DNA from: Gemmatimonadota bacterium
Lineage (GTDB): Bacteria > Gemmatimonadota > Gemmatimonadetes > Longimicrobiales > Gaopeijiaceae
Reading direction: 5' to 3'
Assembly (NCBI GenBank): GCA_029262115.1
Contig: JAJCZZ010000101.1
Span: forward strand, 1 to 64,000
DNA: 64,000 nucleotides
Shown: in pieces, positions 1 through 8,100 of the stretch
Position numbering within the stretch: the stretch's first letter is position 1
How the letters are laid out: the number at the start of each line of letters is the position of its first letter
Notes under the pieces: generated by a model
The model's input: the letters and a program-made list of their open reading frames with translations, nothing else
The model's database searches: none
What the model was told of the DNA's origin: nothing
Translations under genes and position numbers: made by a program

Positions 1-133
1 TGGTGGTGGTTGGTCGGCCCTATTGCGGGGGTCTGGGTGGCGCGGTGCGGGCCGGCCGATCGTCGTACGAGGTTGTCGACGCGCGGGGAGTCGGCGGACG
101 GGGCGCCGTCCCCCCGCGAGGGGGTTGGCGTGC

Positions 134-490
134 TCAGTCCATGACCTCGATCTCGCGCACTTCGAGGCTGCCGCGCCCCTCCTCCAGATGGGGGCATCCG
201 TCGATCACGGCCACGGCGTCGGCGAGATCGTCGGCTTCGATGATCCAGAAGCCGCCGATGACTTCCTTGGTTTCGGCGTAGGGGCCGTCCGTCACGCGAA
301 GGCCGTCGGACTCCTTGCGTAGCACCTTGGCGTGCCCGTCGCGCAGCTTGTGTCCCAGCGTCATCCGACCCTCCGCGGCCAGGCGCTGTCCCCAGGCGTG
401 GTACTGCTCGACCACGGCCTGCATCTCCTGGGGACTGAATGCGTCGAAATAGCCGGGGTTGTCCCTCGGAATCACCATGAACTTCGGCAT
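134..490 (-). CDS. YCII/DGPF-domain protein
   Basis: A 118-residue cytosolic protein with no signal peptide or membrane segment. It starts MPKFMVIPRDN and has the alpha+beta dimeric layout of the YCII-related (DGPF) family: a central DGPYAETKEVIGG segment, then a FWIIEADDLADAV segment and a C-terminal strand ending EVREIEVMD. The DGP-(Y/F)-x-E-(T/S)-KE motif is the family hallmark. These proteins often sit near ECF sigma factors and their biochemical role is poorly known. No sigma factor is visible here, though the left edge cuts the view. The 133 bases to its left show no convincing gene, only a short GC hairpin near 110-123. Confidence 0.85.
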   Translation of the reverse strand: MPKFMVIPRDNPGYFDAFSPQEMQAVVEQYHAWGQRLAAEGRMTLGHKLRDGHAKVLRKESDGLRVTDGPYAETKEVIGGFWIIEADDLADAVAVIDGCPHLEEGRGSLEVREIEVMD

Positions 491-576
491 CGGTACTCCT
501 CGATCGTGGGAATGGAGCCTTCCTGGCCCCTCGGTGCGATGACGATCGGGCGGGCGCGGAATCTACACCGGTCGTG

Positions 577-622
577 AAAAAAAGAGCGAGACCGTGGCGC
601 CTCCTGGCACCTCGGTCTCGCT
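577..622 (-). terminator. Intrinsic terminator of the fasciclin gene
   Basis: A perfect 10-bp stem (585-594 with 613-622, arm AGCGAGACCG) has an 18-nt loop. On the minus strand it is followed by CTTTTTTT (A7 at 577-583 on the plus strand). This is a classical rho-independent terminator 28 bases past the fasciclin stop codon. Confidence 0.9.
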
Positions 623-649
623 GATGGAGACGGTGGGTCGAATCCGGGC

Positions 650-1141
650 TCACTTCTGCGGCGGAAGCATGACCGTGTCGATGATGTGAATGACGCCGTT
701 CGATGCGTCCACGTCGGCTGTGGTCACCTTGGCCCCGCCAACGTAGACGGCGCCATCCTTGATCACGATCGGAGCCTCAGCGCCCGAGAGCGTAGAAGCG
801 CTGGTGAGGTTGACGACCTGGTCCGAACGGACGTCGCCCGAAACCACGTGGTAGAGCAGCACCCGCTTCAGCGCTTCGGTGTCGGCGAGCAGGGCCTCAA
901 CCGTACCGGCGGGCAGCTTCGCGAATGCCGCGTCCGTCGGGGCGAATACCGTGAACGGACCGGCTCCCTGAAGGGTTGCGACCAGGCCGGCCGCGTCGAG
1001 GGCGGCAGCCAGAGTTGTGAAGGAGCCGGCCTCGACGGCCACCGTCACGATGTCCTTCTCGTGCATCTGGGCGTCGGCGGACACGGGGGACACGACAGCG
1101 CTGCCGGCCAGAATGCTGGCGACGAGTGCAGTGCGAAGCAT
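650..1141 (-). CDS. Secreted fasciclin (FAS1) domain protein
   Basis: A 163-residue protein with a signal peptide (about residues 1-25, MLRTALVASILAG ... ADAQ) followed by one FAS1 domain. The H1-like motif TVFAPTDAAFAKLP lies near residue 65 and the H2-like motif VIHIIDTVMLPP is at the C-terminus. FAS1 domains are surface or periplasmic adhesion/ligand modules, and single-domain bacterial versions are usually exported. The start has a good AGGAG site at 1149-1153 on the minus strand. It is divergent from the MerR/B12 regulator and shares a palindromic operator motif with it, so light- or cobalamin-dependent control is likely. The actual function is not known. Confidence 0.9.
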   Translation of the reverse strand: MLRTALVASILAGSAVVSPVSADAQMHEKDIVTVAVEAGSFTTLAAALDAAGLVATLQGAGPFTVFAPTDAAFAKLPAGTVEALLADTEALKRVLLYHVVSGDVRSDQVVNLTSASTLSGAEAPIVIKDGAVYVGGAKVTTADVDASNGVIHIIDTVMLPPQK

Positions 1142-1167
1142 GGATCAAACTCCTGATGAAGTTGCGG

Positions 1168-1175
1168 TTGTACAA
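1168..1175. promoter_or_regulatory. TTGTACAA palindrome, candidate MerR/B12 operator 1
   Basis: Perfect 8-bp palindrome, preceded by GG like its partner at 1245. It lies just downstream of the predicted transcription start of the fasciclin gene. From memory, LitR/CarH-type regulators use TGTACA-containing sites, so this is a candidate repression site. Binding is inferred. Confidence 0.55.
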
Positions 1176-1187
1176 GCTGTGTCCAAC

Positions 1188-1216
1188 AATCTTGCTTCCG
1201 GTCGGTCGGTTGTCAA
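1188..1216 (-). promoter_or_regulatory. Sigma-70-like promoter of the fasciclin gene
   Basis: Minus strand: a perfect TTGACA -35 box (1211-1216), a 17-bp spacer and a weak -10 AAGATT (1188-1193). The predicted start is near 1181, so the TTGTACAA at 1168-1175 falls in the first transcribed bases. Confidence 0.55.
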
Positions 1217-1234
1217 GATTTGTCCATATATTCT

Positions 1235-1263
1235 TTGACGAAGGTTGTACAACTAACTAGATT
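1235..1263 (+). promoter_or_regulatory. Promoter of the MerR/B12 regulator, probably leaderless
   Basis: TTGACG (1235-1240), 17-bp spacer, TAGATT (1258-1263). The -10 box ends 7 bases before the ATG at 1271 and there is no Shine-Dalgarno sequence, which fits a leaderless transcript. Confidence 0.5.
1245..1252. promoter_or_regulatory. TTGTACAA palindrome, candidate MerR/B12 operator 2
   Basis: Second perfect copy, in the same 10-bp context (GGTTGTACAA) as the one at 1166-1175. It lies inside the -35/-10 spacer of the regulator's own predicted promoter, the typical place for autorepression by a protein that blocks RNA polymerase. Confidence 0.6.
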
Positions 1264-1270
1264 TATGGTT

Positions 1271-2239
1271 ATGGGCCACTCTACTGAACCGCGCCACCCG
1301 ATCCGAATCGTGTCTGAACGCACCGGTCTGACATCGGCGACGTTACGCGCGTGGGAGCGTCGATACGGTGTCGTCGAACCGGGTCGGTCAGAGGGAGGTC
1401 AGAGGTTGTATAGCGATGCCGATGTCGTGCGGCTGTCGCGTCTGCGCGCCCTCACGGAGGGGGGACGCACGATCGGGACTGTGGCCTCGCTCTCCGATGA
1501 AGAGGCGGAGGTACTGGTTTCGGAGGACCGAGCCGCTCGCGTGGCACCCCAGGAAACGTTGGCGGTCCGTCGTGACGAGCAGCGTGAAGAACGGGTGGTG
1601 GCCGAGGCGTTTGCAGCCGTTGAGGCCATGGACGATCTCGGACTTGCGTCCATACTCCGCAGGGCGGGTGGGGGGATGGAGGGGGTACGCTTTCTTGAAC
1701 GGGTCATCGCCCGCCTGCTCCATCGAATCGGTGCGGCATGGGCGGCCGGGACGTTGGGGCCAGCGAGAGAGCACTTGGCGATGGGGGTGATTGACCGGGT
1801 ACTCACTTGGCTGTCCGAATCGGTGGGTGTGGCTTCGGACGGTGCCACGCTTGTTGTCGGCACTCTACCGGGGGAGCGTCATGGCCTAGGCGCCCGACTG
1901 GTCGCGGTGACGGCGGCCCTCACCGGCTGGCGCGTCATCGACTTAGGGATTGACCTTCCTCCTGGGGAGATCGCGGCCGCGGCTGAGGCCACCGGCGCAA
2001 GCGGCGTCGCGCTTAGCCTGGTGAATCCCACCGTGGCGGCCGGGGCGCTTGGTGACGTGTCGCGCTTGCGGAAGGCCCTCTCGCCCGAGGTGTCGCTGTT
2101 GCTTGGGGGTTCAGGAGCTTCGTTCCTGCCCCAATCCTCGTTGCCGGACAGGGTTATGGTGATCGACACCCTTACCCAGTTGCAGCGGATCCTTCGGGAA
2201 ACGTCCCGCCTGAGCCTCCCCGCCCAGATGCGCCGATAG
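1271..2239 (+). CDS. MerR-family regulator with cobalamin-binding domain (CarH/LitR-type photoreceptor)
   Basis: A 322-residue regulator if read from ATG 1271 (ATG 1265 is the alternative; the open frame extends upstream). It has an N-terminal MerR helix-turn-helix (PIRIVSERTGLTSATLRAWERRYG, about residues 9-32, given here as the MerR signature), a helical cap, then a Rossmann-like B12 domain. Numbering from 1271, the cap carries W157 and the pair E167-H168 with the W-x9-EH spacing of CarH proteins. The lower-ligand motif is E202-x-H204-x-x-G207. CarH proteins bind adenosylcobalamin in the dark, tetramerise on DNA and fall off in light. Conserved ligands suggest a working photoreceptor. Likely targets are its own promoter and the fasciclin gene. 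Confidence 0.9.
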   Translation: MGHSTEPRHPIRIVSERTGLTSATLRAWERRYGVVEPGRSEGGQRLYSDADVVRLSRLRALTEGGRTIGTVASLSDEEAEVLVSEDRAARVAPQETLAVRRDEQREERVVAEAFAAVEAMDDLGLASILRRAGGGMEGVRFLERVIARLLHRIGAAWAAGTLGPAREHLAMGVIDRVLTWLSESVGVASDGATLVVGTLPGERHGLGARLVAVTAALTGWRVIDLGIDLPPGEIAAAAEATGASGVALSLVNPTVAAGALGDVSRLRKALSPEVSLLLGGSGASFLPQSSLPDRVMVIDTLTQLQRILRETSRLSLPAQMRR

Positions 2240-2320
2240 CGGCCCCCTCATTTGGCCCGCTTGACCCAGCCCTCTCGGGCCGCGCCCGCGCGGCCACGGC
2301 TCCCCACGCGGGCCCGGGCG

Positions 2321-2463
2321 GAGCTCCGGCGGGACGTTTCCCCCGAGCGACGGCTTGGATTGCGTGTAGCAATCCAGCGAAGCCACCGGAGGAAGCCAGC
2401 CGACGCCGAACGACCCAGCCGGCGAAGCGGCCTGAGCGAGCGGGAAGCGTCCCGCCGCAGCTC
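2321..2463. repeat. Structured intergenic element with long inverted arms
   Basis: Between the MerR gene and the dipeptidase lies a 226-bp gap with no convincing gene. Its arms at 2321-2340 and 2444-2463 are near-perfect reverse complements sharing the core GGCGGGACG / CGTCCCGCC. Inside is a separate hairpin, TGGATTGC (2356-2363) with GCAATCCA (2369-2376). The right arm runs into the stop codon region of the dipeptidase. It could be a bidirectional terminator-like structure or a decayed mobile repeat. Confidence 0.5.
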
Positions 2464-2465
2464 CC

Positions 2466-3665
2466 CTACGGAGCCCCCACCCCTCCCCCCAGCACCTCGC
2501 GTAGCACCCTGACCGCATTCTCGCCCATGATCTTACGCACCTCGTCCTCCGAGAAGCCCTCGTCGAGGAGCGCCTGGACGAGGTAGACCGTTCCGCTGGC
2601 GTCCACGACGGTCGCGACGGCCCCATCCCAGTCGGAGCCGAGCCCGACGTGGTCGACGCCGGCCAGATCCGCCACGTATCGGACCGATCGGGCCCAGGCG
2701 GCCGGACTGTCCCCGCACAGGGCGGTTTCCCACAGGCCGATTCCGATCATGCCGCCCGTCGTGGCGATGGCCAGCACGTGCTCGTCGGTCACGTTTCTGG
2801 CGTTGTCGCACACACCGGCCACGCCCCCGTGGGAGACGACGACCGGACCGTTGACGCGCGCTAACGCGTCGTCGATCAGCGCTTCCGACGAGTGGGCTAG
2901 ATCCACCAGCATTCCGAGCGAGTCCATTCGCTCCACAACATCGGCGCCGAACGAGGTCAGCCCCGCCTTCTCCGCCCCATGAGCGGAGCCGCCGACTCGG
3001 TTGTCGAAGAAGTGCGCCAACCCGACCATCCGGAAGCCCGCGTCGTACAGCCGGTCCAGATTTTCGAGCGCTCCTTCGAGGGCGTGGGCGCCCTCGATTC
3101 CCAGGAAGGCTCCGATGACGATGGACCCCTCCCTGCGAGCTCGCATATGGGCGTCCAGATCCGCGGCGGTGGTGATCAGCCGCAGGCCTCCCTCGCTGTC
3201 GGCCTCCGCATCTCGGAGCTTGTCGGCCTGATAGAGCGCTCGCTCGGTGAGGCTCGACCACGTGCGCGGCGGCCAGCCCTGCAGCATGGCCAGGAGCGTG
3301 ATGTTGTCCGAGTCGCCGCTGTTTGACTCGATGTTCATGTCCCGAGGGACCTTCGTGACGGTGGTGAAGATCTCTACCGCGATCCGGCCCTCGACCATCC
3401 TCGGCATGTCCAGATGGCCCCAGCTACCACGTCGAACGAGGGACCGGTCCCACAGGAGCGCGTCTCCGTGGAGGTCCGCGATGTCGAGGGAGGCCTGCAG
3501 CGCCGTCGCTTCGGCACTCACCGGAGCGAGACGCCCCCCAATGTGTCCGTTCATGTTGCGCCCCACCATCGTCGGAAGGACGCCGAATACCGCGAGTGCC
3601 GCCACCATTACGGCCGCGACCGCCGCCGCGAGTACCTTGTGCCCGACCCCCTCACGTCGCGCCAT
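2466..3665 (-). CDS. Membrane-anchored dipeptidase, peptidase family M19
   Basis: A 399-residue protein with an N-terminal membrane anchor (about 10-33) and a renal-dipeptidase TIM barrel. Visible metal ligands are H66-x-D68 (DLHGD), bridging E192 (GIEGAHAL), H259 (VDLAHS) and H280 (VVSHGG), followed by the family motif DNARNVTD and a GLGSDWDG loop (345-348). M19 enzymes are di-zinc hydrolases that cleave dipeptides, often with a D-residue at the C-terminal position, and some act on beta-lactams or N-acyl amino acids. The start lies 3 bp after the PhzF-like stop on the same strand, so the two are probably one transcript. Likely periplasmic peptide scavenging. Confidence 0.9.
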   Translation of the reverse strand: MARREGVGHKVLAAAVAAVMVAALAVFGVLPTMVGRNMNGHIGGRLAPVSAEATALQASLDIADLHGDALLWDRSLVRRGSWGHLDMPRMVEGRIAVEIFTTVTKVPRDMNIESNSGDSDNITLLAMLQGWPPRTWSSLTERALYQADKLRDAEADSEGGLRLITTAADLDAHMRARREGSIVIGAFLGIEGAHALEGALENLDRLYDAGFRMVGLAHFFDNRVGGSAHGAEKAGLTSFGADVVERMDSLGMLVDLAHSSEALIDDALARVNGPVVVSHGGVAGVCDNARNVTDEHVLAIATTGGMIGIGLWETALCGDSPAAWARSVRYVADLAGVDHVGLGSDWDGAVATVVDASGTVYLVQALLDEGFSEDEVRKIMGENAVRVLREVLGGGVGAP

Positions 3666-3668
3666 CGG

Positions 3669-4580
3669 CTACGCTCCCGGAACCCGCATGGTGCCCTCGC
3701 TCACGAAAACGGCGCCGCCCCCGACTCGGATGGCCGTCGTTTCACCGTGCGCACGGTCGGCCTCGACCTGGATGGTGCTGGGGCGCCCGATCTCCGAACC
3801 TTGCGTGACCGTCCAGCCCAGCCGCCCGGTCTCGCGTCCGTCGGCCGCGGCCAGATAGCCACCGAGGGCGGCGGCCGCGGAGCCGGTGGCCGGGTCCTCG
3901 GGAACGCCCGAGCCCGGGGCGAACATCCGCACATGAACCTCTGCGTCCGGCACGTCCGGACTGGTGGTGACGACATACACATGATGTGCCCAGGTCCCCG
4001 CGAGCATCGCCTGCCAGCGCGCCATGTTCAGCACGGAGCGCCGCACGGCGTCCGAACCGACCACCGGAATGATGTGGTAGGGAAGCCCGCACGACACCAT
4101 TTCGCACGAAAGGTCGGAGTCGATGTCGGACTCGCCGAGACCGACCATTTCCGCGAGGTCATTCGGGCTCCAGGGCGACGGTCGGTGCTCAGACACCTGC
4201 GCGGTCGTGAAGGTCGCCGAGATCGGCTTCCCGCCCATGAAACGCACGTCGACGGAAATCGGCCCGATGTTCTCCTCCAGCACGAGGTGGATCGTACCGT
4301 CGTGTGGGGAGTCCTTCATCTGCGAGGCCAGGAAGACGGCGGTCCCGACCGTCGGATGACCGGCAAACGGCACCTCCACACCCGGCGTGAAGATCCGTAC
4401 CCGAGCCGTGCCACCGGACTCGGGCGGACCCAGGAACACTGACTCGGACAGGTTCATCTCGCGGGCGACCTTCTGCATCAGCTCGGCCGGGAGATGGGCC
4501 GCGTCGAGGAAGATGCCGAGCCCGTTCCCGCCGAACACACGGTCGGTGAAGACGTCGAGAGTGTGGAATCGCAGCAGCAT
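3669..4580 (-). CDS. PhzF-family isomerase-like protein
   Basis: A 303-residue protein read from MLLRFHTLDVFTDRVFGGN, the usual PhzF opening. The open frame continues 32 codons upstream, but this ATG is the natural family start. Family marks are the GGNGLGIF loop, the NLSESVF segment holding the catalytic glutamate, the GHPTVGTA loop and a second-half VRMFAPGSGVPEDPATGSAAAALGG-type motif. PhzF folds like diaminopimelate epimerase. Outside phenazine producers the substrates of these homologues are unknown, and no phenazine genes are visible. It is upstream of and probably cotranscribed with the M19 dipeptidase, and divergent from the phosphodiesterase. Confidence 0.85.
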   Translation of the reverse strand: MLLRFHTLDVFTDRVFGGNGLGIFLDAAHLPAELMQKVAREMNLSESVFLGPPESGGTARVRIFTPGVEVPFAGHPTVGTAVFLASQMKDSPHDGTIHLVLEENIGPISVDVRFMGGKPISATFTTAQVSEHRPSPWSPNDLAEMVGLGESDIDSDLSCEMVSCGLPYHIIPVVGSDAVRRSVLNMARWQAMLAGTWAHHVYVVTTSPDVPDAEVHVRMFAPGSGVPEDPATGSAAAALGGYLAAADGRETGRLGWTVTQGSEIGRPSTIQVEADRAHGETTAIRVGGGAVFVSEGTMRVPGA

Positions 4581-4643
4581 CGATCCGAGGGCGGGAGGAG
4601 TCGTGAACGTGCCGAACCGCACTGAAGCGTGCAAGATAGGTGG

Positions 4644-5138
4644 ATGCGTACCATCGGCGTCATCTCGGATACCCACGGCCTGCTTCGGGACGAAGCGGTC
4701 CAGGCTCTACGGGGCAGCGACCTCATTCTTCATGCGGGGGATGTGGGGGATCCCGTCATTCTGGAACGGCTGGCCGACGTGGCGCCCGTTCTGGCTGTCT
4801 TCGGCAACACGGATTTCGGGACCGTCCGTCAGCGTCTCCCCGAGACGCTGATGGTCGACCTCGGTGCCTCCGACGGGCGACTCGCGCGCGAGGGACCGGC
4901 GGGAGCGGTGGCGTACGTGCTGCACATCTCCGAGAATCTGGACATCGATCCTTCGGGGGCGGGCGTTTCCCTGGTCGTCACCGGGCACACACACCGTCCC
5001 CTGGCGGAGCGGCGGGGCGGGGTGCTCTATCTCAACCCCGGTTCCGCAGGACCACGACGATTCGACCTTCCCGTGACCGTGGCGCGCGTCGGCGTCGACG
5101 GTGGGACACTCACGCACGAAATCCTGGAGATCTTATGA
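4644..5138 (+). CDS. YfcE/MJ0936-type metallophosphoesterase
   Basis: A 164-residue calcineurin-like phosphodiesterase. The metal-binding motifs appear in order: D-T-H in MRTIGVISDTHG, GD in LHAGDVGD, the GNTD motif, and GHTHRP near the C-terminus followed by LNPGSAGPRR. This set is typical of the YfcE/MJ0936 group, Mn-dependent phosphodiesterases of uncertain physiological substrate. ATG 4644 gives the family start (an ATG five codons upstream is the alternative). The stop overlaps the ATG of the next gene by 4 bp (ATGA at 5135-5138), indicating translational coupling. Confidence 0.9.
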   Translation: MRTIGVISDTHGLLRDEAVQALRGSDLILHAGDVGDPVILERLADVAPVLAVFGNTDFGTVRQRLPETLMVDLGASDGRLAREGPAGAVAYVLHISENLDIDPSGAGVSLVVTGHTHRPLAERRGGVLYLNPGSAGPRRFDLPVTVARVGVDGGTLTHEILEIL

Positions 5139-8100
5139 CGGAGCGGCGCGCCGCCTTCTTCCGCGGCCTCAACCTGGGGCGCCGTCGCCTCACCAATGAC
5201 GAGTTGAAGAGCGCGGTGGAGTCGTCCGGCTTTTCCGATGTACACGTGTATCAGGCCAGCGGCAACGTCGTCTTCACCGGCACGGAGGAGCCGGGAAGGG
5301 ATGAAGCGCAGCTCGAACGTGGGCTGGCCCGGGCCCTCGGCTATCCGGTCGATACGTTCGTTCGGACGATGGACGAGGTCGTGCTGGCCGCAGCGCGGGA
5401 ACCGTTCCTGGGGCTGACGCAGGAGGACCGGGTCGATCCCAAGGCAAAGGTCCACGTGACGTTTCTCAAGGCGATGGCACCCGAGGAGCTCGCCTCACGG
5501 CTGGCGGCCCTTTCCGGAGACGACGACCGTTTCGCGGTCGTCGGAAGGGAGGCGTACTGGTGGCGGCGCGGCGGACTCACCGACTCCCCGATCGACACCC
5601 CAACTCTCGACCGTGCCTTTGGCACGAAGGTCCGAACAACGCGCACGCAGGGTACGCTCCAGCGGCTCGTCAAGAAGTTCGGGTGTGCTGCCGCGGCCGT
5701 GATCGTGGCCGCGATACCTGGCGTGGCACAGACTCCGGCCCAGAACGACTCGGCGGCGTCTGCCGCGAAGGAAGAGAACTCCCTTCCGCTCATCACGACG
5801 CGGACCCTGTCGTTCGAGACCGGCGAAGGCACCTGGATGTCGCTCGACGTGTCGCCAAATGGCGACACCATCGTGTTCGAGCTGCTCGGCGACCTGTATA
5901 CCCTCCCGATCAGCGGCGGGCAGGCCACCCGGATTACCGAGGGGCAGGCGTACGACATGCAGCCCCGCTTCTCGCCCGATGGATCGCGCATCGTGTTCGT
6001 CAGCGACCGGGACGGTTCGGAGAACATCTGGATCGCCGAGGCCGACGGGTCGGAGCCGGAGCAACTCACGGATTCGGAGCGCGAGAGCTATATGTCGCCG
6101 GAGTGGACGCCGGACGGCGACTACGTCGTTGCGAACAAGGGCACGCAGCTCTGGCTCTTCCACCGGGGGGGCGGCTCCGGCATGCAGATCACCGGCCAGC
6201 GGGAAGAAGGCGGTCCCACGCCGCCGGGGCATCAGGGCGCGGCGTTCGGTCCCGATGACCGCTACATCTGGCTGAATGTCCGCGGGAACCTCGGCGGAGG
6301 CTTTCCGGTCGAGGTCGAGGAACCGGGCATGGCCGGTGTGGACCCCGCCGATCGGAGTTCCGCTCGGCTCGTCGGGTCGTTTCAGATCGGGATGCTCGAT
6401 CGGGAGACGGGTCGGGTGCTCGTGCGCACGCACGAGCTGGAGGGGGCGTTTCGGCCCGTTCCGAGCCCGGACGGGCGATGGGTCGTGTACGCCACCCGGT
6501 ACGACGACCAATCGGTCCTGAAGCTGTTCGATACTGAGACCGGCGGAGATCAGTGGCTACGCTTCGACGTGGCCCGTGACGACCATCAGGGCGGGGGAAC
6601 GCGCGACCGTGACGTCTATCCGGGCTCCGCGTTCCTGCCCGACGGCTCCGCGCTCGTGACGAACTACGGTGGGAAGCTGTGGCGGGTAGCCGTCCCGTCG
6701 GGTGAGGCGACGGAGATCCCGTTCACGGCGCAGGTCGACCAACAACTCGGCCCGCTCGTGAAGTTCGACTATCCGATCGACGACCGGAGCCTGGTGGTGT
6801 CTCAGATCCGAGGGGCACGACCGTCTCCGGATGGTCGGCGCGTGGCCTTCAGCGCGCTGGACCGGCTCTGGACGGCCGACCTGCCGGCGGGCAGCGGGAG
6901 CTCCGGCACGCTCGATCAAGGTGCCGACGCCACGATCACCAATGCGCGTCGGGTGACCGCGCTACCGGACGTCGAGCACGCTCCCGTCTGGTCTCCGGAC
7001 GGACGCTGGCTCGCGTTCGTGACGTGGAGCGACTCGGTGGGCGGCGACATCTGGCGGGTCCGCGCCGACGGGAGCGGTTCGCCCGAGAGGCTGACCCCGA
7101 CGTCCGCGTTCTTCGATCAGCTCGCCTGGTCGGCCGATGGCAGCCGGATCCTGGCGATCCGCGGGTCGAAGATGCACCGGATACGCACGCTGGAGGACTT
7201 CGGCGGCCACTCCGGCGCGGCGGAGCTGGAGTACGTGTGGCTACCGTCCAGCGGAGGGGAGCCGCAGCGGATCATGTGGGTCGGGCGAGGGACCACTCAG
7301 CAGGGGCGCAACGCCCCCCACATCGGGCCGGATCCCGAGCGGATGTACGTGTGGACCGGGCGGGACGGGCTCGTGTCCGTCCGCTTCGACGGGTCGGACG
7401 TCCGTCCGATTGTGAAGGTCACCGCGCCGTCGACGGGGGGCCAGGGGGGACCGCCCACTCCCGACGAGGTGCTTCTGTCTCCGGATGGTACGCGAGCCCT
7501 TGTTCGTGCGAACCGGAACGTTTTCATGATCACGGTGCCGCGGGTGGGCGGCGACGCTCCGACCGTGTCCGCGGCGTCTTCGTCGTCGGTCCCTACGTGG
7601 CGGCTGACCGACATCGGAGGCGACTTCGTGGGATGGCGGCCGGACGGAGCGGTCGCGCACTGGTCGATCGGTCGGAGCTTCTTCCAGTACGACCCGACGC
7701 TTGCGGATTCGTTACGCACGGACTCGATCGCCACGGCGCGGGCGGAAGCCGCCGCGGCCGGAAATGGCGACGAAGCCGCGGAAGCGGATTCGGTCGATGC
7801 GGATGAGGACGCCGACCCCGAAGGAGGGTATCGGGCGTACCTGCCCCACCGGGTCGACGTGGAGATCCGCGTCGACAAGGACCGCCCGCAGGGTGTCGTG
7901 GCCCTGCGCGGCGCGCGTCTGATTACCATGCGGGGCGCGTCGGACGAGGTCATCGAGCGTGGTGACATCGTCGTCCGGGACAACCGCATCATCGCGGTGG
8001 GGCCCGCGGGCTCGGTCGAGATCCCGCGGGGTGCCGAGATCATCGACGTGTCCGGCAAGACCATTCTGCCGGGTCTGGTCGATATCCATGCGCACACCTG

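Noticed and set aside
3-322. Overlapping small open frames at the left edge, plus strand
   Set aside because: They run antisense to the YCII gene and are low-complexity Arg/Gly-rich; no support.
629-650. tRNA-like string GGTCGAATCCGGGC
   Set aside because: Resembles a T-loop by chance only; no acceptor stem or anticodon arm around it, and it lies beside the fasciclin stop.
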